From positions 3,100,001 through 3,164,000 of the forward strand of contig OW818645.1 in NCBI GenBank assembly GCA_942492835.1: 64,000 nucleotides of DNA. The letters are read 5' to 3'. Under the pieces are notes generated by a model. That model was given only the letters and a program-made list of their open reading frames with translations. It ran no database searches and was not told the origin of the DNA. Shown piece by piece: positions 44,519 to 53,149 of this stretch. This stretch comes from GWB2-37-7 sp942492835. Lineage in GTDB: Bacteria; Bacillota; Clostridia; Lutisporales; Lutisporaceae. Made by a program: the position numbers and the translations under genes. Every line of letters begins with the position of its first letter. The stretch's first letter is position 1.

Positions 44519-45544
44519 ATGAGAAAGATGAAGAAGATCGGCGGCTATTTGGTCGTCAAGTTTAATGATAAAGAGATCAGAGAATGGGGCGGCACCCTCG
44601 GAACCTTCGGCGTTATCGACGAGGAGCTCTACACTGGATGCCTCGACATCGACAAGGGTGCTCTTGAGTTTGACGGTATCGACAATATTGACGAAGCAAT
44701 CGAACAGGCTCGCGGCCTTGTTTTTCCCGAGGAGCTAACGACTACCAAGACCGAACCCCTTACACCAAAGACAATCAGTATCACCGAAGAGGACGACCTG
44801 ATCGCCGAAGTGTGCGACGGCATTTGTGGCAAGTGCGAGAAACTCTCTCAGGAGGAACTCGACGAGGTTTGTGAGACTTGTCCTCTGGATGAACTTGCAG
44901 CTCGCCTCAGACGCTTCGAGTCCGTAGTCGTTGAAGGAAAGATCGCCGCATGGGACGCAGAGCTCCGGCAGCAGATCAAGAGCAACCACTACCCGGGCGT
45001 CAACGTCGCCACGGCAAAGCATGAGCTTTACGGCTACCTCATCGCATTGAAAGACCTCGGCCTTATTTGTAGTGACAAGTGCTTAGTAATGCCGAACCAC
45101 TTCGGAACAGAAGAACCGAAGGACGACTTCATGAACCTCTCGGAAATTCACCGGGGGGCAACGTCAAAAAGAGTCTACACTCTCGGCCTTGAGCTCGAGA
45201 AGGATTGCCCGGCGAATGACTGCCGAGTCTACCTCAACATTTTCAATATGTGCCGTGAGATAGACGAACAGATTGACAGTCTCACGGGATGGCCTCGCGA
45301 GCTTCTCGTGAGGGAACTTTGCAGACAGTACCGCGAGCTCGAGGGGATGTTCATGACGAACTACGCAGTCAGGGAGTACAAGCGCAAAGCAAAGGAGCCG
45401 ACCGAAGAACGGACGACTCCTAGAATGATTATTCCGCAGCCGGATATGAGCGATGACGAGAAGACCACGCTCAAGGAACAGCTCAAGAAAATGCTTACAG
45501 ATCCAAATAGCTGTAAAGGCTGCATAATCAAAATAGACGATTGA
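44519..45544 (+). CDS. early prophage protein of unknown function with Cys-rich segment
   Basis: 341 residues; RBS GAAAGGAAGG. No family recognised. The middle carries CDGICGKCEKL and CETCPL (about 99-121), five cysteines that could hold a metal, and the C-terminus ends CKGCIIKIDD. The rest is helical and charged. It lies between the first early gene and the transposase block, where Mu-like phages keep host-takeover genes. The gene ends 17 bases inside the convergent minus-strand frame. Confidence 0.7.
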   Translation: MRKMKKIGGYLVVKFNDKEIREWGGTLGTFGVIDEELYTGCLDIDKGALEFDGIDNIDEAIEQARGLVFPEELTTTKTEPLTPKTISITEEDDLIAEVCDGICGKCEKLSQEELDEVCETCPLDELAARLRRFESVVVEGKIAAWDAELRQQIKSNHYPGVNVATAKHELYGYLIALKDLGLICSDKCLVMPNHFGTEEPKDDFMNLSEIHRGATSKRVYTLGLELEKDCPANDCRVYLNIFNMCREIDEQIDSLTGWPRELLVRELCRQYRELEGMFMTNYAVREYKRKAKEPTEERTTPRMIIPQPDMSDDEKTTLKEQLKKMLTDPNSCKGCIIKIDD

Positions 45545-45875
45545 TTTTTTCGGGATGGTTCTCGTAGAGTTCTCTTCGAAGAAATCCCCCGAGGCTCTCA
45601 CAACGGAGAGATACCTTCCCCGCCTCAAGCCGATCAAACATTTGCGATATCCGCACAGCAAACAATAAGCGGAAATCTATCGACTGTTTGAGAAGCACAG
45701 CCTCCAACTCGAACACTGTAATAGCATCGGGAACCTTTACGAGAAAGGCTTCAAATGCGGGAAGGCATCTCGCGTACACTTTTGCAATATCACCATCCCA
45801 TGTATCCATATAGGACAGCAATTCGGTGTCTCCTTGGAATATGGCTTTCAGTTCATCCAAATTTAAATCATACAT
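45528..45875 (-). CDS. minus-strand small protein inside the early region
   Basis: 115 residues on the minus strand from the ATG at 45875 (MYDLNLDELKAIFQGD...), with AAGGGGGTG upstream and TATAAT about 45916-45921 as a possible -10. The sequence looks like a true helical protein. It opposes all other genes of the early operon and is more AT-rich than they are. I do not recognise a family. It may be a moron-like gene, expressed in the lysogen on its own. Confidence 0.55.
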   Translation of the reverse strand: MYDLNLDELKAIFQGDTELLSYMDTWDGDIAKVYARCLPAFEAFLVKVPDAITVFELEAVLLKQSIDFRLLFAVRISQMFDRLEAGKVSLRCESLGGFLRRELYENHPEKINRLF

Positions 45876-45956
45876 TTTATTCACCCCCTTCCATAATTTG
45901 ATAGGTTGCACTTTAAATTATATGGCAAGGCGGAACGAAAAGAAAGGACGAGTTCA

Positions 45957-46391
45957 ATGTCAATACAAAATATATTTCAAAGAGCAAAGGGGCGCACGGA
46001 CGCGATCGAGTATCTCGGCAAACTCAAGCGAGAGGCTCTCGCCAACAAGCGGGCATGTTCAAAGGTGAACAATCCCCTTGCCCCGGTTCCCGGCATGGAG
46101 AAAGACTTCGAAGAAGCCGACCGCATCATCAAGACGGTCAACTTCATGCTCAAGGAAATTAGCCTCAGTTCAGAAAAGCACTGGACGAGGCTCAAAGCTA
46201 AACGGTTCGCGATCAGCGCAGCGGACACACTCCTATACATCATGGTCGGACTCGGCCTCCTTGGCATCGCAGCCGTGGGATTGAGCAGCCTTTGCCTTGT
46301 GCTTCACATCAGCCCCCTCGTGCTGCTTGGCGGCGCGGTGGCAACCTCTATCATTGTTGAGGCATGGAAGTATAGAAGACCTCGGAACTAG
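45957..46391 (+). CDS. early phage protein with two C-terminal membrane segments
   Basis: 144 residues from the ATG at 45957 (GAAAGGACG upstream). Residues 1-80 are charged and helical (RAKGRTDAIEYLGKLKREAL); residues about 85-140 form two hydrophobic segments (ADTLLYIMVGLGLLGIAAVG; LVLHISPLVLLGGAVATSII). It probably is an inner membrane protein. No family recognised. Confidence 0.65.
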   Translation: MSIQNIFQRAKGRTDAIEYLGKLKREALANKRACSKVNNPLAPVPGMEKDFEEADRIIKTVNFMLKEISLSSEKHWTRLKAKRFAISAADTLLYIMVGLGLLGIAAVGLSSLCLVLHISPLVLLGGAVATSIIVEAWKYRRPRN

Positions 46392-46427
46392 CTCTCAGAA
46401 GTGCGTCACAAGGAAAGGAGGATAACG

Positions 46428-46646
46428 ATGAAAAACAGGAAGCTCACCCCATTTGGGAAGTACGTTACAAAAACACTGACTGACCGCGATATGACAAAGA
46501 CGGAGCTCGCCGTGACGGTCGGAACGTCCCCGCAATATCTCAGCTACATTTTATCCGGCATCAGATCGGGCGAGAAATATCTCCCGAAGATCGTCGCAGT
46601 CCTCGAGCTCGACCCGAAAAAAGTACAGCGGTTAATCGCAGCATAA
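46428..46646 (+). CDS. small XRE-type DNA-binding protein (Ner-like position)
   Basis: 72 residues from the ATG at 46428 with AAAGGAGG. MTKTELAVTVGTSPQYLSYI is a helix-turn-helix. It stands directly before the transposase gene, where Mu has ner, the small early regulator that turns down early and repressor transcription. The role is inferred from place. Confidence 0.75.
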   Translation: MKNRKLTPFGKYVTKTLTDRDMTKTELAVTVGTSPQYLSYILSGIRSGEKYLPKIVAVLELDPKKVQRLIAA

Positions 46647-46667
46647 CAGCAGAAAGGAGGGACGGAT

Positions 46668-48734
46668 TTGTCGGAACAATATATCACGCTTGAGGATGCT
46701 GCTGCATTTGAGGGTGTAGTTTATGACACTATCAAAAAGCGGATACAGAGAAACCCGGGAGGTTTCAAAATACGAACGCAGCCACGAGAAGGCGGCGGCA
46801 AAGATCAAGTTATGATCGCCGTCTCCTCATTGAGCGCCAAAGCAAAGAAGGCACACAAAGCAACTCAGAAGGTAGACGGGAGGGATGTCATCATCGAACA
46901 GAGAATAAACGCGACGCCGTGGTACATCGACGTCGACCTGAATTGGTACATTGAAAACAACAAGCAGAAATATTACGAAGCAATCGAACTCGCGAAAAAG
47001 GTTCAGAGCTTCATCGACTACACAGAGACAGAGCGCACCACCTACGCGGAACGCTTCGCTCTTGGCATCGGGGTCAGTCAGCGCACCCTCTACCGCTACA
47101 CGGAGAGCCTCCTCGAAGCGAGCGCATGGGCTTTGAACCTTGAGAAGCAGGACGGCAAGAGCCGGGACTACTTCAAGCCACTCAGCTTATGCCGAAAGCC
47201 AAAGCAGACGGGCAGCTTCCCGAGCCTCACAGAGGAGCAGAAGGCGGTCATCGAAAACATTTGGTTTGACAAGCACTTCGCCGCGAACCTCGGAACGATA
47301 GAGATGCTTTACGAGAAGTTTGAGGAACAGGCTCTTAAAAGAAATTGGGAGGACTACCCTTCCATCAAGACGGTCGCTCGGTATATTAAATCACTTATGG
47401 AAAAGCGCGGCGCAGCGAGTGCCCGCTACCTCGCAGCCAACGGCTCGAGGGAATGGAAAAACAAGCAGATGCCAAAAGCAAAGCGCAACGCAACCACCCT
47501 CGAGGTCATGGAGTACGTCGTCGGAGACGAGCACACCTTCGACGTGTGGGTGCAATACACCGCACCAAACGGAAAGATCAAAGCGGTCAAACCGAAGCTC
47601 GTCGCATGGATGGATATGAAAAGCCGGACGATACTTGGAGACGTTCTTTGTATTGACGCCAACGGTCAGACCCTCAAGGAGTCTCTTGTCAAAATGATGT
47701 ACAGTGAACCGGGCGGCGTTCCGAGAGCCCTGCATATTGACAACGGCAAGGACTACACCGGGAAGGCTATGACTGGGCAGAGCCGCAAAGAGCGCAAGAT
47801 AGACTTTGACTTCGATTCTGAAACCATCGGATTTTACCAGTCTATCGGCATCGAGGAGGTCGGGAGATCGCTCCCTTATCAGCCGTGGGATAAACCGATC
47901 GAAAGATTATTTAAAACAGTTTGCGATAAGTTCTCCCGGTGGTTTGAGAGTTATGTCGGAACTCTGACGGGCTCAAAGACTTACGCCAAAAGACAGAAGG
48001 ACGTCGGCAAGATGCTTGAACGTGGGGAGCTCCTCACGATGGAGGAGTTCTTCGATTGTTGGACGCAGTGGAAAAACGACAAGTATCACAAACGCGAGCA
48101 CAGGGGCCTCAAGGACGCCGGGGAAAAATGGGTCACACCGATCGAAGTATTCGAGAATGCGGCTCGTTTCCAAAAGGCAGCACCGCCGAGAGAATACGCT
48201 GCAATGCTGCTCATGAAAGCAGACACCGCCCGCGTTACGAATCAGGGCATCAACAAGTTTAGCACCCTCTACACGGACTACGAGCTCGGCTTCCACGTTG
48301 GCAAGCGCGTCGGCATCAAGTGGGACATCGACGATGTCACAAAACTCTATGTCTTCGACGAACAAGGTCGGAAGATATGCGAGGCAGTTTCCGCAGAGCT
48401 CCTACAGTTTGGCTCACGCTGCTCTCAGGTGGCACTCGAAAAACACCTCAGAGCTCAGAAGCGAACAGAGCAAGAAATACGCGGCTTCCTCGAAGGAGTC
48501 GGAAAACCGTTCGAGGAACGGAACGACGATGGGAACCCCGCCGCCGCAGTCGGAAAGATCGACCTCACCATCAAGGCCGAGCGCAGCTCGAATATTATCG
48601 CACTCCCTAACGACAAAGAATTTAGGGCAGAGATGGCAGAACCGAAACCGAAAAAGAAATCCCGAGCCGATGGAGAGTTCCTCGGCAAGCAAGCAGACAA
48701 TGCACTCTCTCGCTTGAGAGCTATGAACGAATAA
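46668..48734 (+). CDS. Mu-type DDE transposase (MuA-like)
   Basis: 688 residues from TTG (RBS AAAGGAGGG). The N-terminal 60 residues are a small DNA-binding domain; a second HTH-like region follows (GIGVSQRTLYRYTESLLEAS, about 133-152). The catalytic core has VVGDEHTF with Asp 287, LHIDNGKDY with Asp 358, and KPIERLF with Glu 412; the spacing is near that of MuA (269/336/392). A C-terminal beta-barrel and a basic tail (KPKKKSRADGE) follow, where MuA contacts its ATPase partner. It cuts the prophage ends and joins them to target DNA for replicative transposition. The MuB-like gene begins 13 bases later. Confidence 0.92.
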   Translation: MSEQYITLEDAAAFEGVVYDTIKKRIQRNPGGFKIRTQPREGGGKDQVMIAVSSLSAKAKKAHKATQKVDGRDVIIEQRINATPWYIDVDLNWYIENNKQKYYEAIELAKKVQSFIDYTETERTTYAERFALGIGVSQRTLYRYTESLLEASAWALNLEKQDGKSRDYFKPLSLCRKPKQTGSFPSLTEEQKAVIENIWFDKHFAANLGTIEMLYEKFEEQALKRNWEDYPSIKTVARYIKSLMEKRGAASARYLAANGSREWKNKQMPKAKRNATTLEVMEYVVGDEHTFDVWVQYTAPNGKIKAVKPKLVAWMDMKSRTILGDVLCIDANGQTLKESLVKMMYSEPGGVPRALHIDNGKDYTGKAMTGQSRKERKIDFDFDSETIGFYQSIGIEEVGRSLPYQPWDKPIERLFKTVCDKFSRWFESYVGTLTGSKTYAKRQKDVGKMLERGELLTMEEFFDCWTQWKNDKYHKREHRGLKDAGEKWVTPIEVFENAARFQKAAPPREYAAMLLMKADTARVTNQGINKFSTLYTDYELGFHVGKRVGIKWDIDDVTKLYVFDEQGRKICEAVSAELLQFGSRCSQVALEKHLRAQKRTEQEIRGFLEGVGKPFEERNDDGNPAAAVGKIDLTIKAERSSNIIALPNDKEFRAEMAEPKPKKKSRADGEFLGKQADNALSRLRAMNE

Positions 48735-48746
48735 GGAGGAAACAAA

Positions 48747-49718
48747 ATGGAAGTTACAGCAGCAGCCCAAACGGCTACATACACAGAAGTCAGAACTCTC
48801 GCCGAGAAGGTGAACGCCTATCTCATGAAGACGGGGACGAGCATCGCCTCCCTCGCAAAAGAAATCAACTACTCAAGAACAACCCTCTCCCGCTACCTCG
48901 GCGGTAAGTATGACAGCGACGCCTCGGAGATTGAGGCTCGCCTCTCCTCTTACCTATCCGAAAGAACGGGCGAAGAGATTGAGACCCCGGTATCATCCGG
49001 GGATAAGGTGACAAGGAAACCGGCCTTCTTTGAGAGTCGGGACGCTCGCGCAGTTATCGGCGTTTGTCAAAGTTGTCAGGAATACATCGGTCTCGGCATC
49101 GTGGTCGGGCGCAGTGGCTACGGCAAGACCTACGCCCTCAAGACCTACGCAAAGCTCCCTCGTGTGGCCTATATCGAATGTGACGACACAATGGGGAGCC
49201 GTGATCTTGTCAAGGCAATTGAGAAGGCTCTCGGCATCCCTAACGGCTATGGCTCCATTTGGGAGCGTGTGAGTGGTATCAGGGACTTTTGCAACATGAA
49301 CAAAGGCTACCTCATTATCGTCGACGAGGCGGACAAACTCGCCTCAAAGTACACTCAAAAAAAGATGGAGATTCTCCGGGCGATTTACGATCAGAGTGAC
49401 GTCGGCATCGTCATCGCAGGAGAACCAAAGCTCGAGGCACAGATCAAGAGCTACATCGCCCGCATGGCAAACCGTGTCGACTTCTATGCCTCACTCCGTG
49501 GCCTGAGCGGTCAAGAGGTTGAAGACTTCCTCGGTGGCTACAACATCGACGCGGACGCCCTCGCAGAGCTCAAAGCCCGCGCTTGTGGCTCGCAAAGCGG
49601 ATGCTTCCGACTGCTCGACCGTACCCTCTCGAACGTGTTCCGTATTGTGAGGGACGCGGGTGAAGATAAAATCACCCTCAAGACCATCGGACAGGCGTCA
49701 AGCATGATGATGCTTTAA
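48747..49718 (+). CDS. AAA ATPase, transposition target-binding (MuB-like)
   Basis: 323 residues. An N-terminal HTH (TSIASLAKEINYSRTTLSRY, 31-50) precedes an AAA domain with Walker A GRSGYGKT (121-128) and Walker B LIIVDEAD (189-196). This is the layout of MuB and related transposition ATPases, which coat target DNA, deliver it to the transposase and keep the element from inserting into itself. RBS AAGGAGG. Confidence 0.9.
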   Translation: MEVTAAAQTATYTEVRTLAEKVNAYLMKTGTSIASLAKEINYSRTTLSRYLGGKYDSDASEIEARLSSYLSERTGEEIETPVSSGDKVTRKPAFFESRDARAVIGVCQSCQEYIGLGIVVGRSGYGKTYALKTYAKLPRVAYIECDDTMGSRDLVKAIEKALGIPNGYGSIWERVSGIRDFCNMNKGYLIIVDEADKLASKYTQKKMEILRAIYDQSDVGIVIAGEPKLEAQIKSYIARMANRVDFYASLRGLSGQEVEDFLGGYNIDADALAELKARACGSQSGCFRLLDRTLSNVFRIVRDAGEDKITLKTIGQASSMMML

Positions 49719-49749
49719 GACAACATTTTTGACAAAAGGAGTGAGAAAA

Positions 49750-50106
49750 ATGAAAGCAAGAAATAACATTCAAGGCGACCTCGAGGAGATCGTCGCCGTG
49801 GGTCTGAACTGTCTCGAACAGAAGATTGAATCAAAGGAAGACGTAAGGCGCAGCATCCTCGACTACGTCGGCGAACACTATATCAGATTTGATTCTATCG
49901 AAAAGGTAGAAGACTTCCCGGTCAAGCTGCTTGCAATCCTGCAAGCACAGCTCGGCATCGGCTTTGAGACAAACGGCGGAAAGGTATCGAGGGCGGTCGT
50001 GGAACCGTCCTTCGGGTTTGTTGAAATAGTAACCCCACCACCGCGACACCCAAAGTGTGGTCACTTTATTAGCGAAGAATTAAAAACAGCACAAGGAGGA
50101 TTTTAA
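49750..50106 (+). CDS. early phage protein of unknown function
   Basis: 118 residues from the ATG at 49750 (AAAGGAG upstream; an in-frame start at 49729 has no RBS). MKARNNIQGDLEEIVAVGLN and ILDYVGEHYIRFDSIEKVED are helical; the C-terminus is PPPRHPKCGHFISEEL. No family recognised. It sits between the ATPase and gam in the early operon. Confidence 0.65.
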   Translation: MKARNNIQGDLEEIVAVGLNCLEQKIESKEDVRRSILDYVGEHYIRFDSIEKVEDFPVKLLAILQAQLGIGFETNGGKVSRAVVEPSFGFVEIVTPPPRHPKCGHFISEELKTAQGGF

Positions 50107-50108
50107 AC

Positions 50109-50633
50109 ATGGGAAGAAAACGTATTGTAGAAGCTCCGGCTCTCAAAACATGGGAGGACGTGAACGCCGCCCTCCGTGAAATCGCGGAGGAGCAGATCGC
50201 CCTCGCCGAGATCGACGGAGAAATGAACAAGCAGATCATCGGCATCAAGAAGACAGCGGAGCAAGACGCGAAGCCTCACGCCGACCGTATCTCGAAACTT
50301 GAGAAGGACATCAAAGAGTATGTCGAGGAACACCGCGACGAGCTCGGCAAAAAGAAGACAATGGCCCTCAACTTCGGAGAGGTCGGGTTCAGGCTCTCGA
50401 CCACGATCTCGCTGCCAAAGGCAAAGGATAAAGTCGCGGAGATCATCAAGAAGCTACGGGCCCGCAAGATGATAGACTGCATCATCATCGACGAGAAGGT
50501 CAACAAAGACGCCCTCCGTCAATATGGCGAGGACAAGGTCGTAGCAGTCGGCGCGACGTGGAAGTCGAAGGATGTCTTTTGGTACGAAGCCGCCCGAGAC
50601 AAGCTTGAGAAGATGCAGTCGGGAATGGTTTAG
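50109..50633 (+). CDS. Gam-like host-nuclease inhibitor
   Basis: 174 residues. A long helix (about 15-80) and the segment KKKTMALNFGEVGFRLSTTI, followed by VNKDALRQYGEDKVVAVGAT, match the Mu Gam family. Gam binds DNA ends as a Ku-like dimer and shields them from RecBCD-type nucleases. RBS AAGGAGG, 2 bases after the previous stop. Confidence 0.9.
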   Translation: MGRKRIVEAPALKTWEDVNAALREIAEEQIALAEIDGEMNKQIIGIKKTAEQDAKPHADRISKLEKDIKEYVEEHRDELGKKKTMALNFGEVGFRLSTTISLPKAKDKVAEIIKKLRARKMIDCIIIDEKVNKDALRQYGEDKVVAVGATWKSKDVFWYEAARDKLEKMQSGMV

Positions 50634-50648
50634 AAAGGAGATACGGAA

Positions 50649-51152
50649 ATGGCAGCAGCAAACGGCAACCGGGCAAAAGCCTCTATTCGTACAATATGGG
50701 GCATAGCAAAGTCCCCCGAACTTGCTCTTGAGGAGAGCGATCTCTACGCGATCATATTTCGAGAGACGGGCAAGGAACACATGAAGCAGCTCACACAAGG
50801 CGAGATCAGCACGGTCGCCCGGGTGCTGCAAAATATGAAGGATGGCATCGCTCGAGACACAAAGCACAAGCGCACCGACGAAGGCGGAGACGTCAAGACC
50901 GAAGCAAGGCGTCGCAAAATATATGCTCTTTGCGAAGAACTCGGGTGGAACAATGACAACACCCGAGTCAATGGCTTTGTTAAGCGCATTTGTCAGGTCG
51001 ACCGTATTGAGTGGCTGACCCCTGCACAATGCGACAAGGTCATCGAAGGTTTAAAGGCGATGGTCGCTCGTCAGAAAAAGAAAGAGGTGCAGGATGGCAG
51101 TAAAGAAAATGACACAAAAGGAAAAACGACTCAGAGCTCAGGCAAAGAGTGA
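50649..51152 (+). CDS. GemA/gp16-like protein (DUF1018)
   Basis: 167 residues. RAKASIRTIWGIAKSPELAL at the start and IYALCEELGWNNDNTRVNGF in the middle are the signatures of Mu gp16 (GemA), said to modulate host gene expression. The 3' end overlaps the next gene by 59 bases. RBS AAAGGAG. Confidence 0.85.
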   Translation: MAAANGNRAKASIRTIWGIAKSPELALEESDLYAIIFRETGKEHMKQLTQGEISTVARVLQNMKDGIARDTKHKRTDEGGDVKTEARRRKIYALCEELGWNNDNTRVNGFVKRICQVDRIEWLTPAQCDKVIEGLKAMVARQKKKEVQDGSKENDTKGKTTQSSGKE

Positions 51153-51465
51153 ACTCCAAAAGGAAGGAATCCTCCCTCCTGACAAGCCAAAGCTCAACCG
51201 AAAGAAGTTCGCAAAAGACGTCATCTCAGAATATGAGCAGACAATGAACAGCTATGGCGATCTTCTATATCTGCAAAAGGCGATCGGCTGCATGGTCAGC
51301 GGCGACATGAGGAGTGTGAGCTCCGAAGAAGTGGGCGTCCTCAAACTGCTTAAAATCGCCATTGAAACAAAGAAGTTTATGAAGGCTCTCGAGGATGAAG
51401 GCCGCACACAGTACACCATCGGGGAGTTTGCCGACAAGGTAGTCCTCCCCGTCATCAAATTATAG
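51094..51465 (+). CDS. phage protein of unknown function
   Basis: 123 residues from an ATG with AAAGAGGTG, starting 59 bases inside the GemA-like gene in another frame. Basic N-terminus (MTQKEKRLRAQAKSELQKEG), then helical. No family recognised; Mu-like phages of Firmicutes keep short proteins of this kind here. Confidence 0.65.
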   Translation: MAVKKMTQKEKRLRAQAKSELQKEGILPPDKPKLNRKKFAKDVISEYEQTMNSYGDLLYLQKAIGCMVSGDMRSVSSEEVGVLKLLKIAIETKKFMKALEDEGRTQYTIGEFADKVVLPVIKL

Positions 51466-51479
51466 GAGGAAAACACACA

Positions 51480-52238
51480 ATGAAAAAAGTATTTATCGGA
51501 GTTGGACACGGCGGGACAGACCCCGGCGCAGTCGCAAACGGTCTCAAAGAGGCTAACCTTAATCTGCAAATGGCCCTTGAACTGCAAAGGCAACTTGAAC
51601 GCCACGGAGTAAACACCGCCATCTCTCGCACAAAGGACGAGAACGACCCTCTATCCGAGGAAATTGCCGAGGCTAATGCTTACCGCCCCGACCTTGCAAT
51701 CGACGTACATAACAACGCCGGAGGTGGCGACGGGCTCGAGGTCTTAGTACAGACGAACAAATACAAGGAGCAATCAAGAGCAGCAGCTCAGGCTATCGAG
51801 GCGGCGACCATTGCCATCGGTCAGAACTCACGAGGCATCAAGACAAAACTCAACAGCTCTAAAACGGATTATTTCGGCTTCCTTCGTCAGGTCAACGCCC
51901 CGGCAGTCATTGTCGAGGGGGCGTTCGTTGATAACAAAAACGACGCCGCGCAAGTGGACGAGTTGCATGAACAAAAGGCTTTTGGTAAGGCTTACGCCAA
52001 AGGCATCCTCAAATACTTCGGCATTGACTGGAAGGAAGAAAGCACAGCCGGAAGCGAAACGACAAAGCCGCCAAAGGAAGACAGCAAGACAAACTACCCG
52101 GAATGGCAGACAAGCGGACTCGCGGCTCTTGCGAAGGCCGGAGTAATAACAGACTCGGACTACTGGAAGGGACGATTCAATCAGGCGGTAACAGTCGGCG
52201 AGCTTGTGGGAATCCTCGGGAAAATGCTCGACAAGTAA
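51480..52238 (+). CDS. N-acetylmuramoyl-L-alanine amidase endolysin
   Basis: 252 residues. The Amidase_3 fold is clear: VGHGGTDPGA (zinc His 10), LKEANLN (Glu 24), DLAIDVHNNAGGG (zinc His 77) and VIVEGAFVDN (catalytic Glu 146). A linker (about 180-205) leads to a C-terminal repeat (WQTSGLAALAKAGVITDSDY ... VTVGELVGIL) that resembles one SLH-type wall-binding unit. It cleaves the peptidoglycan amide bond at lysis. It lies before the Mor-like gene and the terminator, i.e. in the early/middle transcript. RBS AGGAGG. Confidence 0.93.
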   Translation: MKKVFIGVGHGGTDPGAVANGLKEANLNLQMALELQRQLERHGVNTAISRTKDENDPLSEEIAEANAYRPDLAIDVHNNAGGGDGLEVLVQTNKYKEQSRAAAQAIEAATIAIGQNSRGIKTKLNSSKTDYFGFLRQVNAPAVIVEGAFVDNKNDAAQVDELHEQKAFGKAYAKGILKYFGIDWKEESTAGSETTKPPKEDSKTNYPEWQTSGLAALAKAGVITDSDYWKGRFNQAVTVGELVGILGKMLDK

Positions 52239-52257
52239 AGAAAGGAGGACGCGCAGG

Positions 52258-52593
52258 ATGAAAGAGCTATCAAAAGACCTGACCGTCGAGATGCTCCCGG
52301 AAGGACTATATCGGCAGATCGCCGAGGAGATCGGCGTCGAGAATCTTATCAAGCTATCTGAGCTTATAGGCGGCTCGACCTTCTATCTCCCAAAGCCTGA
52401 AAGCATAGTCCGACCCGCCCGCGACGTCCGCATCCGGGAGGAGTTCAACGGATACAATCATGTTGAACTCGCGAGAAAGTACGACGTGACTGAACGGTGG
52501 GTTCGGAAGTTATGCGGCGACGGAAAACATCCGGGACAAATGGACTTATTCGAGTACATCGGAGAGCCCGAAGAAGATGACAAAAGTGAATAA
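52258..52593 (+). CDS. Mor/C-type transcription activator
   Basis: 111 residues from the ATG at 52258 (AAAGGAGG upstream). LPEGLYRQIAEEIGVENLIK, then GGSTFYLPKPES and the C-terminal HTH VELARKYDVTERWVRKLCG are the Mor activator pattern (dimer domain plus helix-turn-helix). In Mu, Mor turns on the middle and C the late genes. Here one protein may do both. A terminator and a dyad follow at once. Confidence 0.88.
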   Translation: MKELSKDLTVEMLPEGLYRQIAEEIGVENLIKLSELIGGSTFYLPKPESIVRPARDVRIREEFNGYNHVELARKYDVTERWVRKLCGDGKHPGQMDLFEYIGEPEEDDKSE

Positions 52594-52595
52594 AA

Positions 52596-52631
52596 CCTCA
52601 GAAGTACTACATATATATCATTCCTCTGAGG
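52596..52631 (+). promoter_or_regulatory. dyad after the Mor-like gene
   Basis: CCTCAGA (52596-52602) and TCTGAGG (52625-52631), 22 bases apart around an AT-rich centre (ACATATATATCA). It could be an activator-binding site for late transcription or simply a hairpin in front of the terminator. Confidence 0.4.
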
Positions 52632-52637
52632 TGCCCT

Positions 52638-52677
52638 AAAATAAGACTATGAGTTAAATACTCATAGTCTTATTTTT
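52638..52677 (+). terminator. strong terminator between early and late regions
   Basis: AAAATAAGACTATGAGT, loop TAAAT, ACTCATAGTCTTATTTT: a perfect 17-bp stem with the T run inside the right arm, then TTA. Unlike its GC-rich surroundings it is AT-rich. It separates the early operon from the holin and head genes. Confidence 0.9.
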
Positions 52678-52699
52678 ATCTAAAAAGGAGGATGCACAA

Positions 52700-53137
52700 A
52701 TGGAAGCAGTTCAGACTATGGCGAGCGAAGTTCTTGTCAATTTAGCACTCGGGGTCATCACCCTGCTCGGAGCCTATGCGATGCTCTATATCAGCAAGGC
52801 ATCGAAAAAAATCAAGGAGCAGACGCAGCAGATCATGGACGACAAACAGCGGCAGCTACTCGTCGACGCACTTGATGACGTAGAAACTCTCGCTATTGTG
52901 ACCGTGGGGTCTATCGAACAGACCACCGCAAAGACAATCAGGGAGGCTGTGAAGTCGGGCACTAAAGACCGCGAGGAGCTCATGGCTCTTGGGAAGAAAG
53001 CCTTTGAGGAGATCAAGGCATCCGTAACCCCGCAAACGCAGCGCGTCATTAGCGAAAACCTCGGCAGTTTCGACGACTATCTCGCGAACCTAATTGAGGC
53101 TCAAGTGCTTGCGCTCAAGACTTCGGTCAAACAGTAA
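52700..53137 (+). CDS. holin, LLH-like
   Basis: 145 residues. One N-terminal membrane segment (VNLALGVITLLGAYAMLYIS, about 12-32) and a long charged helical domain with DDKQRQLLVDALDDVETLAI fit the LLH-type phage holin family, which forms membrane holes for the endolysin. RBS AAAAGGAGG. First gene after the terminator. Confidence 0.75.
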   Translation: MEAVQTMASEVLVNLALGVITLLGAYAMLYISKASKKIKEQTQQIMDDKQRQLLVDALDDVETLAIVTVGSIEQTTAKTIREAVKSGTKDREELMALGKKAFEEIKASVTPQTQRVISENLGSFDDYLANLIEAQVLALKTSVKQ

Positions 53138-53149
53138 AGGAGTGGCAGC

